NCBI GenBank assembly: GCA_028277945.1
Contig: JANQFH010000021.1
Coordinates: 251,722 to 315,721 of the forward strand
Origin: Oligoflexia bacterium
GTDB lineage: Bacteria > Bdellovibrionota_G > JANQFH01
Reading direction: 5' to 3'
DNA length: 64,000 bases
Under the pieces are notes generated by a model that worked only from the letters and a program-made list of their open reading frames with translations, searched no databases and was not told where the DNA came from. Of the stretch, positions 34,918 through 42,623 are shown one piece after another. Position numbers and translations under genes: made by a program. Each line of letters opens with the position of its first letter. The stretch's first letter is position 1.

Positions 34918-35886
34918 ATGAGACGTGGCGAGTCAGTGTTATCGAGAGAGAAGATTGTCTTTATGGGAACAGCGGCTTTTGCTGTGCCTAGTCTGCGTTT
35001 TCTCGTCACATCGCGGGATTCGCCGCTGTTAGTGGTAACCCAACCTGACAAGCCAAGTGGCCGTGGTAGAAGATTGCAGCAGTCTCCGATTAAAGATGTT
35101 GCCCAGGAGTTCAATCTGCCGCTTGTACAGCCTGCTAAACTGAAGAACAATGCAGAATTTCGCAAGTGTCTGGAAGCCTTAGAGCCATCGTTGGTTGTTG
35201 TAGTTGCCTATGGCAAGATCTTGCCCGCATGGCTGTTGCAGTTACCACAGAGAGGTTGTATTAACCTACACGCTTCGGTCTTGCCCGCTTACCGTGGAGC
35301 AGCGCCCATTCAGTGGAGCCTTATTAATGGTGAGAGTGAGACAGGAGTGACCTTAATGGAGATGGTAGAGGAGCTTGATGCAGGCAACATCATCTATTGC
35401 GAAAAGACTAATATCGATCCTGAAGAGAATTATGGCGACCTGCAGGAGCGACTGCAACAGTTTGGTCCGCGTCTGCTGGAGCGCTATTTGATGGCGATTG
35501 CCAAAGGTGATGCAGTTCCTTCCTGTCCGCAGAATAAAAAGGCGGTTTCATATGCGCCCATGATTACAAAGGAGTTGAGCCAGGTTGATTGGACTAAAGA
35601 CAGTGTCCAGATTCACAATCTGGTCCGAGCTTTGGCACCTAAACCATTGGCCTATACTAGCTTTCGTGGTCGCCGACTCAAAATTGTTAAGACTTCGCTC
35701 AGCACCGGAGAGAGCGCAGGCTTTACTGCCGGAAAGATTGTTGGAACTAACGAACGGGGTATGCTGGTAGCATGTGGCAACGGTACGTTACTTGTACAAG
35801 AGGTCATTCCACAGGATCGCGCGAGAATGCCAGCTGCCTCCTTTGCTGCGGGCTCGGCAATGCGAACAGGAGAAAGGGTGGGCTAA
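34918..35886 (+). CDS. fmt: Methionyl-tRNA formyltransferase
   Basis: 322 residues. IVFMGTAAFAVPSL at the start, then CINLHASVLPAYRGAAPIQW with catalytic Asn and His, and ELDAGNI with the catalytic Asp. The C-terminal tRNA-binding domain is present. It formylates initiator Met-tRNA with 10-formyl-THF. The ATG lies 2 bases after purF with no clear ribosome site; a GTG at 34936 is an alternative start. No def (peptide deformylase), the common partner, lies upstream. Confidence 0.95.
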   Translation: MRRGESVLSREKIVFMGTAAFAVPSLRFLVTSRDSPLLVVTQPDKPSGRGRRLQQSPIKDVAQEFNLPLVQPAKLKNNAEFRKCLEALEPSLVVVVAYGKILPAWLLQLPQRGCINLHASVLPAYRGAAPIQWSLINGESETGVTLMEMVEELDAGNIIYCEKTNIDPEENYGDLQERLQQFGPRLLERYLMAIAKGDAVPSCPQNKKAVSYAPMITKELSQVDWTKDSVQIHNLVRALAPKPLAYTSFRGRRLKIVKTSLSTGESAGFTAGKIVGTNERGMLVACGNGTLLVQEVIPQDRARMPAASFAAGSAMRTGERVG

Positions 35887-35911
35887 CTATCTGTTCGAGG
35901 ATGATGGTTTC

Positions 35912-36892
35912 ATGCCGTTACTAAGAGGGAGTTTTTGGCGCTGGGTTTTTGTTGCCGTAGTAGTTGTGGTTATTGGCGCAGCAACCTTTTATGGGACCGT
36001 GGTGTATTTGCTGGGTCGGGTTGATACGGTCGTCATTCCAGATCTACAAGGTAAAGAGATCATGGTGGCTTTGGAAGAGTTGAGCCAGCGTAATATCGAT
36101 GTACGTATTGACAGTGTTGAGTTTAGTAACACCTTTGACAAGGGTCGGGTGATCGTACAGCGACCAGCTGCCAACCGCCCTATAAAGCGAGGTCGGGCCG
36201 TACATCTCGTGGTTTCACGCGGCTTGAATCGCATCCAACTGCCCGATCTTACTGGTTTTAACATAGAAGTAGCACAGCAGCTGTTGCGCAATAACGCGAT
36301 GTCTGTCGATAGGATCCTACAAGCCTGTTCGAGCTTGAAGCGCGATGTTGTCATTGCCCAGTATCCTGCTCCTCATTTCGAGCTACCACGAAGTGAGTCG
36401 GTGACTTTGGTTATGAGCACCGGTCCATGTTACCAGTACTATATTTTACCAAACTATCGCGGTGTACGTTTTGCCAAGGCCGTAGCGGATCTTAGTAGGT
36501 GGCAGATTACTTACATTCATATGGATTTGCCCAAGAGTGATCAGCATAGGGATACTGCCGCTGACATTGTTGTGGATCAGGAGCCACCACCAGGAGGAAT
36601 CATTCGACGCGGTGATTTGGTCCGGTTCTATGTGCCTGGCTCTAGACAGGATTCCTTAGCTGCCGATGCACAGCTGAAATACGTCTCGTTTCAGGTGCCC
36701 TATGGGTTACAAGATAGAGAAGTGAGGGTTCGCTACTATCAGACAGACCTTGCTGCGGCTGAGATTGACAGGAGCTACACTCCGGGTAGAAAGGTTGAGT
36801 GGATTGTTTTCGGTGCTGAGGGGACGCCTGTGGAATTCTATGTTGATGGAACGAGGTTTAGAAGATTTGAGCTTCTGAGGGAAGGTGAATGA
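35912..36892 (+). CDS. PASTA-domain membrane protein
   Basis: 326 residues from the ATG at 35912, with GAGG 11 bases before; the frame is open further upstream but inside fmt. One membrane helix (about 11-35) anchors three tandem PASTA domains at about 45-115 (VIPDLQGKEIMVALEELSQRN), 117-185 (QLPDLTGFNIEVAQQLLRNN) and 190-260 (ILPNYRGVRFAKAVADLSRW). A C-terminal domain of about 65 residues is unassigned. PASTA domains bind muropeptides; here no kinase is attached. Sits between fmt and rpe and overlaps rpe by ATGA. Confidence 0.88.
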   Translation: MPLLRGSFWRWVFVAVVVVVIGAATFYGTVVYLLGRVDTVVIPDLQGKEIMVALEELSQRNIDVRIDSVEFSNTFDKGRVIVQRPAANRPIKRGRAVHLVVSRGLNRIQLPDLTGFNIEVAQQLLRNNAMSVDRILQACSSLKRDVVIAQYPAPHFELPRSESVTLVMSTGPCYQYYILPNYRGVRFAKAVADLSRWQITYIHMDLPKSDQHRDTAADIVVDQEPPPGGIIRRGDLVRFYVPGSRQDSLAADAQLKYVSFQVPYGLQDREVRVRYYQTDLAAAEIDRSYTPGRKVEWIVFGAEGTPVEFYVDGTRFRRFELLREGE

Positions 36893-37554
36893 GCAAGATT
36901 GCTGCATCGATTTTGAGCTGTGATTTTTCTGATATTGGTACTGAGATTGCCAAGGTAGAAAAAGCAGGTGCAGATATGATTCACATTGACGTTATGGATG
37001 GACACTTTGTGCCCAATATCACTATTGGTCCACCTGTGATTGAAAAGCTTCGCAAAGTGACCCAGTTGCCTTTTGATGTTCATCTCATGATCGAAAACCC
37101 ACACGCCTATGTTGATATCTTTGCGGATGCCGGCGCAGATGGTATTACCTTTCACGTTGAAGCTGTAAAGCACCACGATCGTCTTTTGCACAAGATCAAA
37201 AAGCTTGGTAAAAAGGCCGGAGTGGCTCTTAATCCTTCAACGCCGCTCTTTTTTCTGGATCACATCTATGAGTACCTTGACCTGATATTGGTGATGACGG
37301 TCAATCCGGGCTTTGGTGGGCAGGAATTCATTGAAGGTAGTTATCATAAGGTTCGCGTGCTCAAGAAGAAGATGGAACGACATGGCTTTGACATCCCCAT
37401 CCAGGTTGATGGCGGTGTAACACTTGAAAACATCGCCAAGATTGCTGATGCCGGAGCTAGCATCTTTGTTGCTGGATCGGCCATATTCAACACCTCGGAC
37501 TATGAACAGACAGTTAAGGAAATGAAGTCAAGGATTACGAAGACGGACGACTGA
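36889..37554 (+). CDS. rpe: Ribulose-phosphate 3-epimerase
   Basis: 221 residues, a TIM-barrel with all family marks: ASILSCDFSDIG, HIDVMDGHFVPNITIGP with metal and catalytic residues, VHLMIENP, MTVNPGFGGQ and QVDGGV, GSAIF. It interconverts ribulose-5-P and xylulose-5-P in the pentose phosphate pathway. The start overlaps the PASTA gene as ATGA. The 3' end overlaps the convergent PilZ gene by 20 bases. Confidence 0.97.
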   Translation: MSKIAASILSCDFSDIGTEIAKVEKAGADMIHIDVMDGHFVPNITIGPPVIEKLRKVTQLPFDVHLMIENPHAYVDIFADAGADGITFHVEAVKHHDRLLHKIKKLGKKAGVALNPSTPLFFLDHIYEYLDLILVMTVNPGFGGQEFIEGSYHKVRVLKKKMERHGFDIPIQVDGGVTLENIAKIADAGASIFVAGSAIFNTSDYEQTVKEMKSRITKTDD

Positions 37555-37870
37555 GCATCTCATCGAGAAGTTTCTGGCTTCCCTCTTCAATTTCGGTGAA
37601 CTGAATACCCATACCTTTAGGTTTGTCGTTGACACGGTTGACAACCCCACGCACCTTAAAAAAGCACTGCTTTTCTTCTTGAAGATAGAACTCAATGTTG
37701 ACAACGTCTCCTTCCTCATAGGGCGTGGGGGTCAATACAAATAGACCGCCAGCGCTGATATCGGTAACATACCGCTGGATGAAGTCGTCATAGCTATTGA
37801 GTTTGATTTGAATCGGTAGGCTGATTTGGCGCCGGGGAAAATGGCGTCGTTCAGCTTTCTTCCGTACCAT
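37535..37870 (-). CDS. PilZ-domain protein
   Basis: 111 residues from the ATG at 37870, with AAGG upstream; a longer reading from 37963 would overlap the hut relic and lacks family residues. RRHFPRR near the N-terminus and DISAGGLFV at about 45 are the c-di-GMP-binding RxxxR and (D/N)xSxxG motifs. The domain fills the protein, so it is a one-domain adaptor. It probably acts by binding a partner when c-di-GMP is present. Confidence 0.88.
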   Translation of the reverse strand: MVRKKAERRHFPRRQISLPIQIKLNSYDDFIQRYVTDISAGGLFVLTPTPYEEGDVVNIEFYLQEEKQCFFKVRGVVNRVNDKPKGMGIQFTEIEEGSQKLLDEMLSRPSS

Positions 37871-37956
37871 AGGCCTTATTATCACACATTTAGCTGTGGC
37901 TTGCCAGTGTGTTACGATGTTTGCGGTCTTGTCATTTTTAGGAGAGCATTGGGACC

Positions 37957-38367
37957 ATGGCAAAATGTATCGTTCATGCGCCGCGAGGCAGTGAAATGAG
38001 TTGTAGGGGCTGGCATCAGGAAGCCGCGCTGTGCATGCTTATGAACAATGTCGATCCGCAAGTGGCTGAAAAGCCAGAGGAGTTGATTGTTTATGGAGGT
38101 AGTGGCAAGGCCACGAGAAATTGGTAGTGTTTTGATGCTCTGATTGCAGCGTTTGGATGACTATTTAGCCGTTGGCGTGACTACGGTAGCCGCCATTGAT
38201 CGCAAGTGTGAGATTGGCTCACTCTCTGTGGGTAGTTGGCCGATGTTGTCCTCTTCAATATCAAAGAGGTGGAGACTCTCTTTTATCACTATGGCAGTAA
38301 CCACGTCGGCGCTGTCATAAATGGAAAGGGTCTTCTAGTTGAAAAGGAGCCCAACTGTCTTAGGTAG
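37957..38367 (+). pseudogene. hutU/hutI: Relic of histidine-degradation genes: hutU 5' part joined to hutI 3' part
   Basis: The ATG at 37957 opens 56 codons that match the start of urocanate hydratase ([48 protein letters not shown]). A TAG at 38125 follows, after which the same frame still resembles the family (CFDALIAA) before a second stop at 38158. From about 38165 the sequence resembles the end of imidazolonepropionase: EIGSLSVG, a one-base frameshift near 38232-38237, then LADVVLFNI, FYHYGSNHVGAVINGKG and a stop at 38365. The rest of both genes is gone. The family matches are from memory of HutU and HutI sequences. Confidence 0.8.
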
Positions 38368-39664
38368 CGGGCTTCTCTTCTTTCTTTGGCCTCGTGAGTT
38401 TTACGGCCTGGACATCGCGTACTTCAGTCATGACTCCACAAGGGCCCTGCTTATAGAGATAGCGACGTATGAAGGAAATCATCCCCTCTTTTGAAGTGTC
38501 TTTCTGTGCGTCTTGTTTGACTAGGGCTACAGGATCATCCTTGCCGGTGAGCGGTACTCTCTCAAAGTCCTTGGCTGTGACCGCCACCTCGGAGGTATTG
38601 GCAGGAGCTTCTAAGTGCCAGGTGCCATCCACTTTTCCCTCTGCATTGTGGGTGTTGATCAACACAATGTTGGTTTGGCTGTCAGGTTTAGCACGAAGAT
38701 CTGGTTGGTCGGCTAGCCAGGAGAGTTTGGTCTCTTTGTCGCTAATGGTCAGCGCTAGCTTGCCAGCGCTCTTACTCGGTTTGAGATCGCCACGCATGTC
38801 ATAGGGCATGGAGATTTCCATTTCCTCTGTTTGGTAGGCTGCCAGCTCTTCAGCACCGCCCTCAGCAATAATGCTTACATCTCCCAAGTTAGCAATGCCA
38901 TCATCTGGCCAATCGAACTCTTCAGCCTCAACCAGCTTCAGCACTTTTTTCCCCTCAACTTCATCAACCTTCTGTACCATTTTGCCACTTACATTCTTCC
39001 AAGCAGTATCAGGTATCTCACTACCGTCGCCTCCGCCAGTGACATAGCGGTTGCCGCGGCCCAGTGAGAGCGAAAAGAAGGTTCCGCCAAGGAAACTCTT
39101 TTTACCCGAGCGCAGCTGTTGCATGGGCGACAACTGTCTGCCGTTACTATCGGTAGCGAGCTTCTTCTCTTCTTTACCGTCTGTTTCGCCACCCTCCTCA
39201 GCGGTTGCCGCTGCTGTGCTCTGTTGCTCGCGAATGCCATCTAAAAGCATTTCGAATTCATTATCACTTTCAGATTTTGGACTAATGCCGCTGACATTTT
39301 TAGCCACACCAATGTAGAAGTTGTTGACATCAATAGGTTTGAACTTTGATGCGTCGTGCTTTCGCGTAAGGATAAAATGGGAGTCCTGGGGCTCGGCATT
39401 AAAGGCAGCCTTGGCAAACCAGCGAGCTTGGCCTTTGCTATGATCTTTGACCAATGCCACGGCAATGTTGCACTGCACGTCTTTACCGGTGAGATCCAAT
39501 CCAGCTCCAGGGAGGATCTTTTGGATTTTTACGATGCTGCTTTCTGGAAGTTTGGGTTCGTACAGGATGTCGCCACAACCACCTAGAATCATTGCAATAA
39601 CTATAGTTGTGGTGGCTTTGAAGACCGGTTTTTGTCCTACTCTGTTTTTGCTGCGCTGTTTCAT
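38360..39664 (-). CDS. Hypothetical lipoprotein
   Basis: 434 residues from the ATG at 39664, which has AGGAG 9 bases before. The signal peptide ends MILGGC, a lipobox, so the protein should be anchored at the outer membrane. Residues about 125-165 are a charged, low-complexity linker (AAATAEEGGETDGKEEKK). No domain is recognised. It lies 40 bases downstream of an outer-membrane barrel gene on the same strand, so they likely form one unit. The C-terminus (PKKEEKPAT) overlaps the end of the hut relic by 8 bases. Confidence 0.75.
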   Translation of the reverse strand: MKQRSKNRVGQKPVFKATTTIVIAMILGGCGDILYEPKLPESSIVKIQKILPGAGLDLTGKDVQCNIAVALVKDHSKGQARWFAKAAFNAEPQDSHFILTRKHDASKFKPIDVNNFYIGVAKNVSGISPKSESDNEFEMLLDGIREQQSTAAATAEEGGETDGKEEKKLATDSNGRQLSPMQQLRSGKKSFLGGTFFSLSLGRGNRYVTGGGDGSEIPDTAWKNVSGKMVQKVDEVEGKKVLKLVEAEEFDWPDDGIANLGDVSIIAEGGAEELAAYQTEEMEISMPYDMRGDLKPSKSAGKLALTISDKETKLSWLADQPDLRAKPDSQTNIVLINTHNAEGKVDGTWHLEAPANTSEVAVTAKDFERVPLTGKDDPVALVKQDAQKDTSKEGMISFIRRYLYKQGPCGVMTEVRDVQAVKLTRPKKEEKPAT

Positions 39665-39704
39665 CTGTCTAACTCCTACCGCACCTTGCCATTTCAATCA
39701 ACCC

Positions 39705-40820
39705 CTAGAATGATACAGCTGCTGCCAGGGTGAAGGTGTGCTGATCCCCGTTGTTGGGGCTCTCCTTGTTGGCGTCAATGTACTGCAGCATGTAGCTTGC
39801 AGATAGCGATAGATTGCTAGTGAGTCCCTGATTAAAGCCAAAATTGACCCGATGACGTATTTCACGCTTACCAGTTACGTTGTCATCTGCTGTGGCAAAG
39901 ACGAAGTCACGGATGCGTAGGCGGTATCTTAGGCTTGTACTCGCCTTCTTCCACGCCTTTTGCGACAGGCTGGCTTCTACCCAGTTTTCATAGTTCTCAA
40001 AGTCATCGTTGTTGGAGAACCAGCGACTGAAACGGTACTTGAGGCTGCCACTAGTTCTGTCAGAAAAGGTTTGGCTGACGCCTGCTGAGATACCGTTGGC
40101 ATACCAGAAGAATTTGTCCTCAAAGTCGCTGGCGACAACTCCAGAGATACTGTCTGCGATAGTGTCACTAGGAAAGACAGCTTCAGCAAAAGAGTCGCCG
40201 GGATCACTTGGGGGCCCTCCGTCTAGTTTGCCAAAGCCAAGAATGCTACCGGAAAAGAGGTAGTAGATGAATCTGTAGGCGAGAAAGAGCCTGGTCGTTG
40301 GTTGCACCTTAAAACCGACCTGTGGATCGATGACCAAGGCGAAGATTTCATTTCCTTTACTCCTGCGTACATAGATGTAGTCGAGCAGCAGGGTTGATTT
40401 GAGATCGAGGTAATCGTTGATATCGAGTCCCCCTGAAAAAACCAGCACGTTGTCAAAGTCTATCTGTTTGGGCGTGTTGGGCTCGGACTCTAGGAAGGAT
40501 CGAAACCCTAACGAGTAACTCACACTGGCATTTAGGATACGGTCCCCAGCTACATCAAATTTTGTGCTGGAACTTAAACTTGGTGAGAGACCTAGGTAGA
40601 AACCAGGTTCACCATAAAGATCACTAAATCCCACTGGCTGCACTTCAAGCCCCCCACTCAACGAAAAGGGGGACGGAGGTTTCTTTACAACCGCGATCTC
40701 TTCCACCTGGGGTTGCTGATTTGCGCCCTCAGAGCTCTCTTCCTCATTTGAGTCCTGAGCAAAAAGCGGTGGTGCCACTATCAACATTAGGGCTAGGATC
40801 AGATGGCTGAGGCTTTTCAT
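39705..40820 (-). CDS. Outer-membrane beta-barrel protein
   Basis: 371 residues from the ATG at 40820, preceded by GAGGAG. Signal peptide MKSLSHLILALMLIVAPPLFAQ, then an acidic stretch, then repeated amphipathic strands (for example VSYSLGFRSFLES, ASTSLRYRLRIRDFVF) ending HTFTLAAAVSF with a terminal Phe, as outer-membrane barrels do. The early KKPPSPFSLSGG is encoded in part by a copy of the GGGACGGAGGTT repeat. Substrate unknown. Confidence 0.75.
   Translation of the reverse strand: MKSLSHLILALMLIVAPPLFAQDSNEEESSEGANQQPQVEEIAVVKKPPSPFSLSGGLEVQPVGFSDLYGEPGFYLGLSPSLSSSTKFDVAGDRILNASVSYSLGFRSFLESEPNTPKQIDFDNVLVFSGGLDINDYLDLKSTLLLDYIYVRRSKGNEIFALVIDPQVGFKVQPTTRLFLAYRFIYYLFSGSILGFGKLDGGPPSDPGDSFAEAVFPSDTIADSISGVVASDFEDKFFWYANGISAGVSQTFSDRTSGSLKYRFSRWFSNNDDFENYENWVEASLSQKAWKKASTSLRYRLRIRDFVFATADDNVTGKREIRHRVNFGFNQGLTSNLSLSASYMLQYIDANKESPNNGDQHTFTLAAAVSF
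40668..40681 (+). repeat. REP-like motif GGGACGGAGGTT, copy 2 (inside a gene)
   Basis: GGGGGACGGAGGTT lies within the barrel gene, read on the opposite strand as Pro-Pro-Ser-Pro in the linker after the signal peptide. It is preceded by an A-run, like the copy at 42136. Confidence 0.5.
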
Positions 40821-40852
40821 CGGACTACTCCTCAAAAAGTTACTTACAATTC

Positions 40853-40891
40853 AGTGCAGTCGCTGTTTTTGCTGGGCAGCTAAACTGCACT
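40853..40891 (-). promoter_or_regulatory. Hairpin in the leader of the barrel/lipoprotein operon
   Basis: AGTGCAGT (40853-40860) and ACTGCACT (40884-40891) pair perfectly, and inside them GCTG/CAGC extends the stem past a small bulge. The structure ends about 32 bases before the barrel ATG. It could regulate or stabilise the message, or belong to the neighbouring mobile element. Confidence 0.4.
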
Positions 40892-41068
40892 TTCTGGCAT
40901 GAGCAAGATGCGTACCAGGATATTTTTTTCTAGTGCGACCCTAACCCGTTGTTTTAATTGATATAAAATGACACGGCGATTTCCTTATTTCAGTTACCTT
41001 GGTTGTGGCTGCGGCTTGATTGGGTCATCTGCCCCATCGATTCCCTAAGACCGGAATCGGACGGAATC

Positions 41069-41080
41069 GGGACGGAGGTT
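41069..41080 (+). repeat. REP-like motif GGGACGGAGGTT, copy 3
   Basis: This copy lies about 125 bases upstream of the transposase start and reads in the same direction. Its flank (TTCTATTTAC) resembles that of copy 2 (TTTCTTTAC). With the inverted copy at 42136 it brackets the transposase gene. Confidence 0.6.
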
Positions 41081-41206
41081 CTATTTACGGATCATTGGAG
41101 TTGCTAAAATGAACTGATTGAAGTTTGATTTTGATAGGTTCTGAAAATTGTTAAATGAAATCTAGGGAATGTAGGTCTGGCATTATTTTTGATGTGTGTT
41201 CTGGGT

Positions 41207-41899
41207 ATGCCCAGAATTCCGCGGCATCTACTGGTTATTCCAGGTTTTTCAGCACATAAGATTTGGCGAGGACATAATCGGGAGCCAAACATAAAGACAA
41301 GAGAGGAAAAGAAGATGTACTTAACATTTCTTTTCTCACATTATTCCTTGTCTAGCCCGAACCAGCTATATGCAGTCACCTTGATGTCAAACCACACTCA
41401 CGAGGTTTATAAGATTGAGGATGTTGAAAATTTTTCGAATCAGATGCGTCAACATCATTCGAAATACGGCTTATTTTTTAATAAAAAACACAAACGATGT
41501 GGAAAGGTAGCCCAAGATCGACCCAAGACCTGTCTGATTGGGGATGAGGACCATGAGATGCGAGTCATCTTTTATATCCATGCAAACCCAGTTCGTGCCA
41601 AAATGGTTCGAGACGCTAAGGACTATTATTGGTCGACTCATCAGCTTTATGCTTATGGGAGAAAGCAGCCCTGGATGAGACATATTGTTTTTCCCGGATG
41701 GTATCTAAAGCTAGGTACAACTATGCGAGAGCGTCAGGAACAGTACATAAAGCTCTTCAATCGCTATCTAAAGCAACAAGGTCTGGTTTATATACCGATT
41801 TTCCGAAAACACTTCTATGGTCCTATAATGTGGGTGTTAACGATGCAAAAGCCCATCCGTGCCTGGTATCAAAACCATGGTCCTCCAAAGTCGTCCTAG
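41207..41899 (+). CDS. Y1 (IS200-like) transposase, REP-associated RayT type
   Basis: 230 residues from the ATG at 41207 (MPRIPRHL is the usual opening). Features of single-strand Y1 HUH transposases: WRGHNREPN near residue 25, the HUH motif in LMSNHTHEVY, the catalytic tyrosine candidate in SKYGLFF, and FYIHANPVRAKMV. No partner tnpB and no left/right IS200 hairpins are present, which fits a domesticated RayT rather than a complete IS. It is bracketed by inverted REP-like motifs. The region is more AT-rich than its neighbours, hinting at transfer. Confidence 0.85.
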   Translation: MPRIPRHLLVIPGFSAHKIWRGHNREPNIKTREEKKMYLTFLFSHYSLSSPNQLYAVTLMSNHTHEVYKIEDVENFSNQMRQHHSKYGLFFNKKHKRCGKVAQDRPKTCLIGDEDHEMRVIFYIHANPVRAKMVRDAKDYYWSTHQLYAYGRKQPWMRHIVFPGWYLKLGTTMRERQEQYIKLFNRYLKQQGLVYIPIFRKHFYGPIMWVLTMQKPIRAWYQNHGPPKSS

Positions 41900-42133
41900 T
41901 ATTCTACAGGTTTTAATTTGTCGATTAGAATGGTCATTAGGCCCACGATATGCCCGGATGTCGAAGCAATGTCTCTTTTTCTATCGAGCCGATGTAAGAC
42001 GACCTGCCTTTTTCTCTAAGTAGGGGTTTCCCTATTATCGGAAGACACTATTGGTACTTCCTGTGAGTTGCTAGTGATCCCTATGAATGCGGTTCAAGCT
42101 TTTTTTCAGAGAAAAGACAAATTTCTTAGCAGC

Positions 42134-42616
42134 TTAACCTCCGTCCCTCTTTTTTAGGCGGTCGTAAGTATCGAGAAGGTGTTCGTTGAGGACCTTTACA
42201 TCGTTGAGGATGGGCATAAAGTTAGTATCGCCAACCCAGCGCGGTACGACATGGTAGTGCAAGTGCCCAGGAATGCCAGCGCCAGCAGCAGCATCAAGGT
42301 TAATGCCAACATTAAACCCATCTGGTTTGAAAGCCTGTTTTAATAGACGAATAGATCGCTGCAGCATAGTCGACAAGTCCACAACACTCTCTTTCGACAG
42401 CGATTCTAAAGCCTTTTCATGTTTGAATGGCACAACCATAAGGTGGCCATTGTTGTAAGGATACCGGTTTAAAATAATGTAAGAGAGATCACTACGACAT
42501 AGGATAAGATTTTCACGGTCGTTACCCTCAGATGGCAAAGCACAAAAGGGGCACCCCGATGATTTTTTGTCTGCGAGAAGAAACTCCATACGCCAAGGCG
42601 CCCAGATCTGCTTCAC
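42134..42616 (-). CDS. HIT-family hydrolase
   Basis: 160 residues from a GTG at 42616, chosen because MKQIWAPWRMEFL is the standard family opening and GAGG lies 10-11 bases before. The histidine triad is HLHYHVVPRW near residue 110, with two cysteines in CPFC near residue 25 forming half of the zinc site found in this clade. It likely hydrolyses dinucleoside polyphosphates or AMP conjugates. The last residues (RDGG) and part of the stop are supplied by a REP-like repeat. Two adenylate-binding aromatic residues precede the triad as usual. Confidence 0.92.
   Translation of the reverse strand: MKQIWAPWRMEFLLADKKSSGCPFCALPSEGNDRENLILCRSDLSYIILNRYPYNNGHLMVVPFKHEKALESLSKESVVDLSTMLQRSIRLLKQAFKPDGFNVGINLDAAAGAGIPGHLHYHVVPRWVGDTNFMPILNDVKVLNEHLLDTYDRLKKRDGG
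42136..42147 (-). repeat. REP-like motif GGGACGGAGGTT, copy 4 (inverted)
   Basis: AACCTCCGTCCC on the plus strand is the exact inverse of the other three copies. It forms the last codons of the HIT gene and overlaps its TAA stop. With copy 3 it brackets the transposase in inverted orientation. Confidence 0.6.
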
Positions 42617-42623
42617 AATCAAA

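Larger units (their letters stand above)
40821..41206. other. Gene-free stretch upstream of the transposase
   Basis: About 390 bases, AT-rich towards the transposase. It holds the leader of the minus-strand barrel gene with a hairpin at 40853-40891, a partial direct repeat (CGGAATCGG, 41052-41070) and REP-like copy 3 at 41069. I see no coding sequence or RNA gene. A similar 230-base gene-free stretch (41900-42133) follows the transposase. Confidence 0.5.

Noticed and set aside
38125-38127. TAG in the hutU relic read as pyrrolysine or recoded
   Set aside because: A second stop and a frameshift follow and most of both genes is missing, so decay is the simpler account.
38608-38624. GTGCCAGGTGCC, inverse of GGCACCTGGCAC at 60259, as a second REP family
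   Set aside because: Only one exact pair plus a shorter match near 3886, one copy inside a gene, and self-like symmetry makes chance matches likely.
41207-41899. Complete IS200/IS605 element
   Set aside because: No tnpB and no clear terminal hairpins; the sequence fits a REP-associated transposase better.
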